Assembly: GCF_029906345.1 (NCBI RefSeq)
Contig: NZ_JARYGY010000003.1
Coordinates: forward strand, 310,001 to 374,000
Direction of reading: 5' to 3'
Source: Aquimarina mycalae
Lineage (GTDB): Bacteria > Bacteroidota > Bacteroidia > Flavobacteriales > Flavobacteriaceae
DNA length: 64,000 nt
Every line of letters starts with the position of its first letter. Position 1 is the stretch's first letter. A model generated the notes under the pieces. It worked only from the letters and a program-made list of their open reading frames with translations, was not told the DNA's origin and did not search any database. Positions 8,125 through 16,731 of this stretch are shown piece by piece. Both the position numbers and the translations under genes were made by a program.

Positions 8125-10566
8125 ATGAAATTCATCAAATCATTTTTAATACTCTTAGTACTGAGCTCCACCCTACAAGCTCAAGAAAGTTTAGAATATC
8201 AAAAACCTGTAAAGGAAATTTTAGATTTAGTCGATGTCCCCTTAGCTCCATCCATTCGGATTGATCAAAAAGGTGAACATATGATTTTCTTATATCGAGA
8301 TGGTTACAAAACCATTACTGAATTATCAGAAAAGGAAATGCGATTAGCTGGATTAAGGATAAATCCAAAAACGAATATTTCAAGTCGTACAAACTATTAT
8401 AACAATATAAAATTAAAAAAAATAGAAAATGAGCCTGTTCAGGTTACTGGACTTCCTGCAAACCCAAGAATATCCAACATATCCTGGTCTCCAGATCAAA
8501 CCAAAGCTGCATTTACAAATACAAATGTTGATGGTGTTGAACTTTGGGTTTTAGATATCAAAAGTAACAAAGCAAGTAAGATTACTGATGCTTCTCTAAA
8601 TGCAAATATTGGATCCCCTTTTAGGTGGTTTAAGGACAACGCTTCTTTATTGGTTAAATTTTTACCTAAAGAGAAAAAATCCTTGATTAACGTTGATGAA
8701 GCTGTTCCTGCTGGACCTACTATTTCCATTAGTGAAGGAACAAAAGCACAAAATAGAACATATCAGGATTTATTAAAAAATCCAAATGACGAATATAATT
8801 TTGAGCAATTAGCTACTTCTGAAATATATAAAGTGAATCTAGATGGTTCTAAAAAATCCTGGTCTAAAGTAGGAATGATTCTTAATTATTCTTTTTCTCC
8901 TGATGGTAATTATATTATGATTACAGAAATTAAAAAGCCATTCTCTTATTTAGTTCCATATTACCGTTTCCCTCAAGAAACAGCTATTTACAAAAGTTCT
9001 GGAGAAATTTTTAAGACCATTAATAGCGTTCCTATGGATGAAGTACGTCCTAAAGGTTTTATGGCTACAAGGATAGGAAAAAGGTCTATTAACTGGAGAT
9101 CAGACAAACCTTCTACTTTAGTTTGGGTAGAAGCTTTGGATAAAGGAGATCCAAGTATCGAAGTTGAATATCGGGATGAAGTGTTCCAGCAAGATGCTCC
9201 TTTTGAAAGCAAACCAGCGTCAATACTAAAAACAATTAATCGATTTAGTAGTATACAATGGAGTAATGAAAAAGAGATAGCATTTGCATATGACTATTGG
9301 TGGAATACAAGAAATACAAAAACGTATATTTTTAATCCAAATAAACCTTCTGAAACACCAAAGATAATTCACGATCGAAACTACCAAGATCGATACAATG
9401 ATCCTGGAAATTTCGTAAGATCAAGAAATGAGTTTGGAAGATCTGTTATAAACATTATCAAAGGTGATGCATATCTTACTGGAGATGGTTACAGTAAAGA
9501 AGGGCAATTTCCGTTTATAGATCAACTCAACTTAAAAAGTAACAAAACAAAAAGAGTATATCAATCTTCGTATACTGATAAAGTAGAAAACATCTATTTT
9601 GCCACTAACATAGATAAAGGAGAATTTCTTGTTGGAATAGAATCTCCAAATGAGTATCCAAATTTTTATATTAGAAACATTAATTCTAAAGATAAACTAA
9701 AACAAATCACCAATTTCAAAAACCCTTTCTCTGCTATTCAAGATGTTCATAAGGAAGTTATTAAATACAAAAGAGAAGATGGATTAGAGCTTTCTGGTAC
9801 TTTATATTTACCGATTGGCTATGATAAAGCTAAAAAAGAAAAAATGCCGATGATATTATGGGCTTATCCAGAGGAATTTAAGGATAAGAAAAGTGCCTCT
9901 CAATCTACATCAAATCCTAATGAATTCACTTATCCGTTTTGGGGTTCTATGATTTATTGGGTAACTAGAGGTTATGTTGTACTGGATGATGCTTCTTTTC
10001 CTATTGTAGGAGAAAATGATGAAGAACCTAATGATTCTTTTAGAAAACAATTAGTAGCAAATGCAAAAGCTGCTATCGATGCTGTTGATGATTTGGGATA
10101 TATTGATAGAAATCGTGTAGCTGTTGGTGGCCATTCATACGGAGCATTTATGACCGCAAATCTATTGTCACATTCTAATCTTTTTGCCGCTGGTATAGCC
10201 CGAAGTGGTGCATATAACAGAACACTAACTCCTTTTGGGTTCCAAAGCGAAGAACGAAGTTATTGGGAAGCTCCTGATGTATACAATACGATGTCTCCAT
10301 TTATGCATGCAGATAAGATGAAAACTCCTTTATTACTTATACATGGGAAAGCTGATAATAATTCTGGAACCTATCCATTACAAAGTGAGCGTTATTTTAA
10401 TGCTTTAAAAGGACTAGGAGCTACAGCAAGATTAATTATGCTACCCAAAGAAAGTCACGGATATAGAGCAAAAGAGTCCATTCTTCATTTATTATGGGAA
10501 CAAGACCAATGGCTTGAAAAATATGTAAAGAATAAAAAAATGCCAGTTTCGGAAGGCACAAATTAA
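8125..10566 (+). CDS. S9 family serine peptidase, S9D glutamyl-endopeptidase type
   Basis: 813 residues starting MKFIKSFLILLVLSSTLQAQ, a clear signal peptide cut after QA-Q. An in-frame TTG 24 nt upstream is rejected. The N-terminal two thirds is a beta-propeller region (SWSPDQTKAAFTN and similar). The C-terminal alpha/beta-hydrolase domain carries GGHSYGAFMTANLL with Ser671, an Asp in HGKADNNSGT and a His in KESHGYRAKES. The stretch around the Ser (ARSGAYNRTLTPFGFQ) closely recalls plant chloroplast glutamyl endopeptidase (S9D). It is likely periplasmic and degrades peptides with Glu preference; the specificity is inferred. Confidence 0.87.
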   Translation: MKFIKSFLILLVLSSTLQAQESLEYQKPVKEILDLVDVPLAPSIRIDQKGEHMIFLYRDGYKTITELSEKEMRLAGLRINPKTNISSRTNYYNNIKLKKIENEPVQVTGLPANPRISNISWSPDQTKAAFTNTNVDGVELWVLDIKSNKASKITDASLNANIGSPFRWFKDNASLLVKFLPKEKKSLINVDEAVPAGPTISISEGTKAQNRTYQDLLKNPNDEYNFEQLATSEIYKVNLDGSKKSWSKVGMILNYSFSPDGNYIMITEIKKPFSYLVPYYRFPQETAIYKSSGEIFKTINSVPMDEVRPKGFMATRIGKRSINWRSDKPSTLVWVEALDKGDPSIEVEYRDEVFQQDAPFESKPASILKTINRFSSIQWSNEKEIAFAYDYWWNTRNTKTYIFNPNKPSETPKIIHDRNYQDRYNDPGNFVRSRNEFGRSVINIIKGDAYLTGDGYSKEGQFPFIDQLNLKSNKTKRVYQSSYTDKVENIYFATNIDKGEFLVGIESPNEYPNFYIRNINSKDKLKQITNFKNPFSAIQDVHKEVIKYKREDGLELSGTLYLPIGYDKAKKEKMPMILWAYPEEFKDKKSASQSTSNPNEFTYPFWGSMIYWVTRGYVVLDDASFPIVGENDEEPNDSFRKQLVANAKAAIDAVDDLGYIDRNRVAVGGHSYGAFMTANLLSHSNLFAAGIARSGAYNRTLTPFGFQSEERSYWEAPDVYNTMSPFMHADKMKTPLLLIHGKADNNSGTYPLQSERYFNALKGLGATARLIMLPKESHGYRAKESILHLLWEQDQWLEKYVKNKKMPVSEGTN

Positions 10567-10574
10567 TTAAAAAT

Positions 10575-10609
10575 AATGATGCCTGATAGTAGTGTTATCA
10601 GGCATCATT
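10575..10609. terminator. Bidirectional intrinsic terminator
   Basis: Perfect 14-bp arms (AATGATGCCTGATA and its complement) around a 7-nt loop, with T-rich flanks on both sides. It lies between the convergent S9 peptidase and histidine kinase genes. Confidence 0.88.
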
Positions 10610-10647
10610 ATTTTATTTTAAAAGAATATTACCCCTAGAAAATTGGG

Positions 10648-12837
10648 TTAAGGCAATAAATTTTTAGAAATAATATTTCGAAGATCGTTCTTATTTAGTG
10701 GTTTATTAATAATGTCATTCATCCCGATTTCGAAACACTCATCTTTAACCTCTCCTAACTCTGCTGCTGTAAGTGCAATTATAGGAGTATCCTTATCAAA
10801 TTCACGAATTCTTCTTGTAGCTTCATTTCCATTAAGATAAGGCATATTAAGATCCATCAAAATAAGATCAAAATCTTCTTTTTTCATCATTTGTATTGCG
10901 TTAAACCCATTTTCGACAATTACACAATCATACCCTATTAGGCTCAGTAAATTTTTGGTTACAATCTGATTAATCTTATTGTCTTCAGCTACTAGTATTC
11001 TACGATATACATTGGTCGCACCATTATTGCGTTCATTTGAAGATTGCTCCTCTCCTTCTTCTAATATTTCTAGATGTAAGTCAAAATAAAATTTGGTTCC
11101 CCTTCCTTCATTACTTTCTAGTTGGATTTGACTATCCATCATTTCCAAAAGATTTTTTACAATAGAAAGCCCAAGACCAGTTCCTTCTAACTTATTAGAC
11201 TCTCTATCCACTTGCGAAAATTTCTCGAATACATAATCCTTCTTATCTTCTGGAATTCCTACACCACTATCCTCAACTTCATATCTAATTTGAATTGTAT
11301 TTCTCTCTCTACTAAGAATTTTAATTCTCAACCATATAGTACCATTTTCGGTAAACTTAGATGCATTTCCAATTAGGTTGATTAATATTTCAGATAATCT
11401 TAGAGAATCAACATTTAGAGAATCTGGAAGTTCATTAGGCACATCTAGTATAAGCTTATTGTCTTTACTCTTTGCCTGATATTCAAATGAGTTTAATAGG
11501 TTCTGTGATAGTTTAAAGAGATTTGTAGGAGTTTTAGCAAGCGTTACTTTATTAGATTCTATTTTACTAATTTGAAGCACATTATTAATAAGGTTTAACA
11601 GGTAATCTCCAGAAAACTTTAAAGATCCTAATAATTGTCTGTGTTTATCTAACACATCTTTATCTTCAAGTAATAAGGATGTTATTCCTACTACTCCATA
11701 TAATGGTGTTCTAAGTTCGTGGCTTACCGTAGAAATAAATTGTGACTTTACTTGTGTTAATTTTTCGGCTTCGGATTTTGCTTCAATAAGTTGTGCGTTT
11801 TTTTCTTTTAAGACATCGCTTAATTTTTTCTTTGATCGATATCCTATGTAAATAAAAAATATTACTCCTAGCAATAGGATCAACCCAACAACAGAAATGA
11901 TATTGATTGTTTTATTAACTCTCGCCATATTGGCTTGATACTCTTTTTCTGTTTTGGTTATTTCTAACTCTCGTTTAAACTCATCAACACTAAAGCTTAC
12001 TTTAGCAACTTCGATCTGCTTAAGCTTATCTTTATCATAAACCTTGTCTTTATACTCATGATATAGTTTTAGATCTTTAAACGCTTCTTCAATATTACCT
12101 TGTTTCTGATGCATTTCTGCCAAGGCTTCGTATGTATATGAAAGCTCTAATAGCATATTATGTTTTTCGGCTATTCCTATAGCATCCTTGAAATATCCTT
12201 CGGCTTTAGCCATCTCATTATTATTCAAAGCCATTTTTCCCTTAAGATATTGCACTTCACAATACCCTTCAATATCCCTATTTTCGATAACCAATTTTTC
12301 TGCTTCTTCTAAATATGGAATGGCTTTATCAAACTCATCAGCATCAATATACGTCCAAGCTAAATTTATGACAGGTGTCATATATTCCTGAGAGTTATTT
12401 AACAACTTACCTAAAGCAGTAGCTTTGTTGTAAAAATCTAAAGAAGTATTAAGATCCTTATATCCATCAGAATACACATTACCTAACCCATTATAGTTCC
12501 ATAAAATAAGTAGTGAGTCATTTGTTTTTTCGGCATTTTCTAACGATTTCCTAAAATATTGTTCTGCATTTTTATAGTCTACAAGAGTCTGATAATTATA
12601 GGCTATTAAATAATAGGCTTCTGCTTTATAATGGTCATTATTTAGTTCATGAGCATAGTTAGCCGCCTTAACAGCATATTCAAGAGATTCTTTGATCTTA
12701 TATTCAAAAGTTAGGTTGTTAGATGTATCTATTAGAAATTGTAAACTATCATTGACAGGGAATTTTGATTTTTCCTGACTGTAGACCAAATACGGAATAG
12801 AGAATATAAAATATGTAAATAGTAATATTTTCCTCAA
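10648..12837 (-). CDS. Hybrid sensor histidine kinase with periplasmic TPR domain
   Basis: 729 residues from a TTG start; an in-frame stop lies just upstream and no ATG precedes the signal peptide MRKILLFTYFIFSIPYLVYS. Order: TPR-like helical repeats (about 30-280, probably periplasmic), a membrane segment (about 310-332), a coiled coil, HisKA with His373 in STVSHELRTPL, HATPase_c with NLIGNASKF, EDSGVGIP and GTGLGLSIVK, then a receiver domain with phospho-acceptor Asp662 (LILMDLNMP) and Lys in NKPL. No DNA-binding output domain and no partner regulator is encoded nearby, so the target is unknown. Confidence 0.88.
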   Translation of the reverse strand: MRKILLFTYFIFSIPYLVYSQEKSKFPVNDSLQFLIDTSNNLTFEYKIKESLEYAVKAANYAHELNNDHYKAEAYYLIAYNYQTLVDYKNAEQYFRKSLENAEKTNDSLLILWNYNGLGNVYSDGYKDLNTSLDFYNKATALGKLLNNSQEYMTPVINLAWTYIDADEFDKAIPYLEEAEKLVIENRDIEGYCEVQYLKGKMALNNNEMAKAEGYFKDAIGIAEKHNMLLELSYTYEALAEMHQKQGNIEEAFKDLKLYHEYKDKVYDKDKLKQIEVAKVSFSVDEFKRELEITKTEKEYQANMARVNKTINIISVVGLILLLGVIFFIYIGYRSKKKLSDVLKEKNAQLIEAKSEAEKLTQVKSQFISTVSHELRTPLYGVVGITSLLLEDKDVLDKHRQLLGSLKFSGDYLLNLINNVLQISKIESNKVTLAKTPTNLFKLSQNLLNSFEYQAKSKDNKLILDVPNELPDSLNVDSLRLSEILINLIGNASKFTENGTIWLRIKILSRERNTIQIRYEVEDSGVGIPEDKKDYVFEKFSQVDRESNKLEGTGLGLSIVKNLLEMMDSQIQLESNEGRGTKFYFDLHLEILEEGEEQSSNERNNGATNVYRRILVAEDNKINQIVTKNLLSLIGYDCVIVENGFNAIQMMKKEDFDLILMDLNMPYLNGNEATRRIREFDKDTPIIALTAAELGEVKDECFEIGMNDIINKPLNKNDLRNIISKNLLP

Positions 12838-13070
12838 AATATTTGTCTTTTAAAATGTCTAACTTACTCCTATATAGTTCTATTAATTATAGAAATATAT
12901 AATTAATCCCATTTGTTAATTTACTAAAAAAAAGTAGAAATTCAAGATTTTATAATCAATAACGCAGAAAGGTATTTATAGATATAACTATTTTTTCTCC
13001 ATTTTTGAAGCATTGTAAATCCATTAAAACAATTACAATGCTATCAATTAAATCACAGGAAATTATTCAA

Positions 13071-13107
13071 AAAAAAACTCGATAACCTTAATGGATATCG
13101 AGTTTTT
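13071..13107 (-). terminator. Intrinsic terminator downstream of ychF
   Basis: Arms ACTCGATA/TATCGAGT with an 11-nt loop, followed on the minus strand by a run of T (A-run at 13068-13077). About 20 nt past the ychF stop. Confidence 0.8.
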
Positions 13108-13128
13108 ATAAAAAATGTGATTTATATT

Positions 13129-14223
13129 TTATACATTAAATAGGAAATGCATTACATCTCCATCATTTACAACATATCCTTTCCCTTCTACTCCAAGTTT
13201 TCCAGCTTCTTTCACTTTTGCTTCACTACCATAAGAGACATAATCTTCATACTTAATAACTTCTGCACGAATAAATCCTTTCTCAAAATCTGTATGAATT
13301 ACTCCAGCCGCTTGCGGTGCAGTAGCTCCAATAGGAATTGTCCAAGCTCTTACTTCTTTTACTCCTGCAGTAAAATAGGTCTGTTGATTTAATAACTTAT
13401 ATGCTGCACGAATTAATACAGATGCTCCAGGCTCTTCTAATCCCATATCCTGAAGAAATAACTGTCTTTCTTCGTAATCTTCTAATTCTGTTATATCTGC
13501 CTCTGTTCCAACAGCTAAAATAATTACTTCTGCATTTTCTGAAGCAACTGCCTCCTTTACTCTTTGTACATGAGCGTTTCCATTAACAGCCGCACCTTCA
13601 TCTACATTGCAAACATATAATACAGGTTTATCTGTAATGAACTGTAATGGTTTTACAAATGCTAAATGATCATCCTCGGAAACTTCTATTGCCCTAACAG
13701 AAACTCCTGCTTCTAATCCTTCTTTTAATTTCAACAATACTGCTTCTTCTTTCTGAGCTTCTTTATTACCTGTTTTTGCAGCACGTTTAATCTTGTCCAG
13801 TTTCTTTTCCAGAGTTTCAAGATCTTTTAGCTGTAATTCTATATCAATTGTTTCTTTATCACGAATTGGGTCAATAGAGCCATCAACATGCACAATATTA
13901 TCATTATCAAAACAACGTAATACATGGATAATAGCATCAGTTTCTCGGATGTTTCCTAAAAACTGATTTCCTAATCCTTCACCTTTACTAGCACCTTTTA
14001 CCAATCCCGCAATATCAACAATCTCTACCGTTGCTGGTAAAACACGTTCGGGATTCACCAATTCTTCTAATTTTTCTAATCTTGAATCAGGTACATTAAC
14101 AACCCCAATATTAGGTTCAATTGTACAAAACGGAAAGTTTGCACTTTGCGCTTTTGCATTAGACAAACAATTAAAAAGAGTAGATTTTCCTACGTTTGGT
14201 AATCCAACTATTCCTGCTTTCAT
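13129..14223 (-). CDS. ychF: Redox-regulated ATPase/GTPase YchF (OLA1)
   Basis: 364 residues starting [18 protein letters not shown]. The frame remains open 13 codons upstream, but family length (363-364) and the P-loop position fix this start at 14223. The G1 motif is GLPNVGKS, G3 is [17 protein letters not shown], and the usual NKxD is replaced by NVDE, the hallmark of the ATP-preferring YchF family. A TGS domain occupies the C-terminal ~85 residues. It is a ribosome-associated universal protein. A promoter with good -33 and -7 boxes lies upstream, and a hairpin terminator follows. Confidence 0.95.
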   Translation of the reverse strand: MKAGIVGLPNVGKSTLFNCLSNAKAQSANFPFCTIEPNIGVVNVPDSRLEKLEELVNPERVLPATVEIVDIAGLVKGASKGEGLGNQFLGNIRETDAIIHVLRCFDNDNIVHVDGSIDPIRDKETIDIELQLKDLETLEKKLDKIKRAAKTGNKEAQKEEAVLLKLKEGLEAGVSVRAIEVSEDDHLAFVKPLQFITDKPVLYVCNVDEGAAVNGNAHVQRVKEAVASENAEVIILAVGTEADITELEDYEERQLFLQDMGLEEPGASVLIRAAYKLLNQQTYFTAGVKEVRAWTIPIGATAPQAAGVIHTDFEKGFIRAEVIKYEDYVSYGSEAKVKEAGKLGVEGKGYVVNDGDVMHFLFNV

Positions 14224-14275
14224 ATGTATAAATATATAAGGATAAATATGACACTTATCCAAATTTTTGAGAGTG

Positions 14276-14308
14276 CAAAGATAATAGTATTAACGTATAG
14301 TAAACAAA
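14276..14308 (-). promoter_or_regulatory. Promoter of ychF
   Basis: On the minus strand TTTG (14308-14305), 21 nt, then TATCTTTG (14283-14276), matching the Bacteroidetes housekeeping consensus. It predicts a leader of about 45 nt before the ATG at 14223. Confidence 0.6.
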
Positions 14309-14414
14309 TACTATACAAAGAGATTATTATTAAAAGTAAAGATGGTAAAACAAACTTAAAAAATAATAGTTCTACTCCTAATTATCGACTCTACACGATT
14401 CTTTCATTTTTTCG

Positions 14415-14422
14415 TAATTTTG
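14415..14422 (+). promoter_or_regulatory. Candidate -7 promoter element
   Basis: TAATTTTG, an exact TAnnTTTG match, 21 nt before the ATG at 14443. This argues against the longer upstream reading frame being translated. Confidence 0.5.
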
Positions 14423-14442
14423 TGATAGCAAATAACTATCCA

Positions 14443-14991
14443 ATGAAAACGCTACAAAACTTTTTAACGATTGTATTCTTCATGTGTATTTGTACCACTT
14501 ATGCACAATCTGAAGAGAAAAAAGAAGAAAAAGAGACTCCTGAAGAGGCAAAACCCAAAGAAAATTCTTCTGAAGAAATAGTAACTAAAATCATACGGAT
14601 TAAAGGTCCTAATGGAGAAGAAAAAGTAATTAAAGAACAACAAGTTATTACTAAAAAAACGGATATTAAACTGAATCCTGATGAGGAGGATCAAACAAAC
14701 CGAACAGCGGTATATTCACCTCAAAAGGTATCTATTAAAAATTCTGGAACTACTTCTAATGAAAAAATATACAGCAGTGTTCCAGATGGAACAGGATATG
14801 TATTAACTCTCATTGATGAAAACGGAGAAAAAATATCAAAAGCTAAGCCTGTTTCCAACGGATATTATCTTATAAACATTGGTCCTAAAGATAACTGTCT
14901 TGGTCGTTTTGATGAAAGCAAAAATCTAATTATAGAAACGTATGATGCTGCAACTGATTCTGTTGTTTCATTGACTTATAAATTAAAATAG
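14443..14991 (+). CDS. Exported hypothetical protein with acidic/lysine-rich N-region
   Basis: 182 residues from the ATG at 14443, which gives a clean signal peptide MKTLQNFLTIVFFMCICTTYAQ. The frame is open for another 73 codons upstream, but those codons overlap the ychF promoter region and precede the -7 box, so I exclude them. After the signal comes a low-complexity Glu/Lys/Pro stretch, then RIKGPNGEEKVIKEQQV and a beta-rich C-terminal half. I do not recognise the family. The context offers no clue; it is flanked by ychF (divergent) and an alginate lyase (convergent). Confidence 0.7.
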   Translation: MKTLQNFLTIVFFMCICTTYAQSEEKKEEKETPEEAKPKENSSEEIVTKIIRIKGPNGEEKVIKEQQVITKKTDIKLNPDEEDQTNRTAVYSPQKVSIKNSGTTSNEKIYSSVPDGTGYVLTLIDENGEKISKAKPVSNGYYLINIGPKDNCLGRFDESKNLIIETYDAATDSVVSLTYKLK

Positions 14992-15010
14992 ATTCCTATA
15001 TATTAAAAAA

Positions 15011-15044
15011 AATAGCCTGATGTATTGTATTGCATCAGGCTATT
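15011..15044. terminator. Bidirectional intrinsic terminator
   Basis: 12-bp arms AATAGCCTGATG/CATCAGGCTATT with a 10-nt loop, preceded by an A-run. Between the convergent hypothetical gene and the first alginate lyase. Confidence 0.83.
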
Positions 15045-15091
15045 TCTGGTAGTTAATCTATCTAAAATGTGTTATTATAACAACATATGCA

Positions 15092-16432
15092 TTAATTTAC
15101 GCTAAGATCTTTAATAGCTACTTGTCCGTATACGTTAGAACTAGAATGACTGCTACTTGTAGATTGAAGGTAGGCTCCAGCTTTAAAATAATTTTCATCT
15201 GCATCTCCGATATCAACCGAAGTAAAGAGTGTTCTTACTCTACTACCACTATTATTTAATTCATACAATCGTACTACACTATTTCTCATAGTAAGTTCAA
15301 AATAATATTCGGTATCCATATTCATGTCAAAATTGATTGTTCTTCCCTGACCTTCTATCTCTTCTGTAACATAACCTAAAATTCTAAGATCAACTCCTCC
15401 TGAATTTTGTCCATTACTTCCTTGTACTTGCACACGAATCACATCATCATAACTATCATTTCTTTCGTGAATTTGACCAAAACACAGTTTTCCTGAAGGA
15501 GGAAGATCTTCTATTCTAAACCTCCATTTCATAGAGTGCTCTGTATTAGTGGTTCCATCCCAATAATTATCTCCACCATTAACTAATTCTCTTAACTCTG
15601 ATCTTGGGTTAGAAGAACCTCCAGAAGTTGGGTTTCCTGGATAACATCTAAATGTTGCATATCCATTATTTTCAAAGAAGAAATGACTTTCATTTTTACT
15701 TGCATTGTCTGCATAATTCAATCCATTATCATTACTTCCAACGTTTAAATTTCCACTAAATCCGTTTAATTTCCAGCCACTACCTATAATACTTGCTGCA
15801 GTTCCTCCACCTGGAGGTGGCGGTGGTGGCGGTGTTGTACCTCCTACTTCTGTAAAAAACCATCTGAATTTATCATTACCATTCCAAGAGCGTGATTCTA
15901 CATTACCACCATTAGAAGTACTTCCTCCTGCAACTCCTATAGATTTCCCACTATCTCGAGACTTCAGCCTATAATATCCACTACCAACACTTATAATCTG
16001 CCATTCTTGATGACTACTACCATTATAAGCTCTTGATTCAATATTAGCTCCATTACTGTTGCTTCCATTCTTAACAGTAATTGACTTACCACTATCAACA
16101 CCTTTTAGTCTGTAATAACCATTGCCGACACTAATGACTGTCCATTGTCTATGGGTACCACTAGCATTACCCCATTGTTGAATATTAGCTCCATTAGAAT
16201 TACTTTTATTTTGAACATCCATATGCAATCCACTTTTCTTATTTCGTAGATAATACGTTTTACCAGCAACTGGGGTTGCTTTTTGAAAGGTTTCTTCTTC
16301 AATATTGGATTCAGTTAGCTCTACAAACTCTTCTGACTCACAAGATAATGTAAGTATAAAGCTCAATAACAAGAACGTTTTGGCTAGGAAAGGAAGAGAT
16401 TTACCTTTCCAATGGGTTACATGAGTTTTCAT
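15092..16432 (-). CDS. PL7 alginate lyase lipoprotein with ricin-type lectin domain
   Basis: 446 residues from the ATG at 16432; an ATG at 16456 is an alternative, and a TTG at 16486 lies inside an operator and is rejected. Lipobox TLSC gives Cys31. Residues ~55-200 form three beta-trefoil (RICIN/CBM13) repeats with QxW-like motifs, followed by a Pro/Gly linker (TTPPPPPPPGGG). The C-terminal ~230 residues are an alginate_lyase2 domain with RSELREL (near 275), QIHERN (near 319) and YFKAGAYLQS (near 414), the three PL7 active-site strands. It depolymerises alginate at the outer surface. Promoter elements are shared with the next lyase gene. Confidence 0.92.
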   Translation of the reverse strand: MKTHVTHWKGKSLPFLAKTFLLLSFILTLSCESEEFVELTESNIEEETFQKATPVAGKTYYLRNKKSGLHMDVQNKSNSNGANIQQWGNASGTHRQWTVISVGNGYYRLKGVDSGKSITVKNGSNSNGANIESRAYNGSSHQEWQIISVGSGYYRLKSRDSGKSIGVAGGSTSNGGNVESRSWNGNDKFRWFFTEVGGTTPPPPPPPGGGTAASIIGSGWKLNGFSGNLNVGSNDNGLNYADNASKNESHFFFENNGYATFRCYPGNPTSGGSSNPRSELRELVNGGDNYWDGTTNTEHSMKWRFRIEDLPPSGKLCFGQIHERNDSYDDVIRVQVQGSNGQNSGGVDLRILGYVTEEIEGQGRTINFDMNMDTEYYFELTMRNSVVRLYELNNSGSRVRTLFTSVDIGDADENYFKAGAYLQSTSSSHSSSNVYGQVAIKDLSVN

Positions 16433-16474
16433 AATTGTTAATTTTGAATTATTCATAAAATTTGTGTTAAATAT

Positions 16475-16508
16475 TTGGTTACCCAATAAAATAATTGGTT
16501 AACCAATT
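16475..16508. promoter_or_regulatory. Double operator of the first alginate lyase
   Basis: TTGGTTACCCAA (16475-16486) and the perfect 16-bp palindrome AATTGGTTAACCAATT (16493-16508) are 20 nt apart centre to centre, placed just downstream of the predicted transcription start. The TTGGT..ACCAA symmetry resembles sites of GntR/FadR-type repressors. Alginate use in Zobellia is controlled by such a repressor (AusR), so an AusR-like protein is a reasonable candidate; none is encoded here. Confidence 0.65.
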
Positions 16509-16517
16509 CAGTTATCA

Positions 16518-16563
16518 CAATATTAATGATTTATTAACACAACTCAAACGTTTTCGTAAAATA
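16518..16563 (-). promoter_or_regulatory. Promoter of the first alginate lyase with conserved upstream element
   Basis: On the minus strand TTTG (16548-16545), 19 nt, TAATATTG (16525-16518). The -33 box is embedded in a 22-nt sequence (16542-16563) that is repeated exactly at the second lyase gene and contains the palindrome AAACGTTT, possibly a site for a second regulator. Confidence 0.65.
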
Positions 16564-16677
16564 TTTTGAAATTAATTAACACATTACTAGAGATTTAACA
16601 ATAATATTCCACAAAAATAACCCTGACTATATTGTAAAATATCATATCAATAATAATTCATATGCAATATACTTACG

Positions 16678-16708
16678 AAAAAAGACCATCTCTTAAGACA
16701 GTCTTTTT
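16678..16708 (-). terminator. Intrinsic terminator of the second alginate lyase
   Basis: Arms AAAAAGAC/GTCTTTTT with an inner TCT/AGA extension; a T-run follows on the minus strand. 24 nt past the lyase stop. Confidence 0.65.
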
Positions 16709-16731
16709 GAATTTTAAAACAATATTTTATT

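Noticed and set aside
14224-14442. 73-codon N-terminal extension of the exported protein gene starting at 14443
   Set aside because: It covers the ychF promoter region and a -7 box just before 14443, and would bury the signal peptide.
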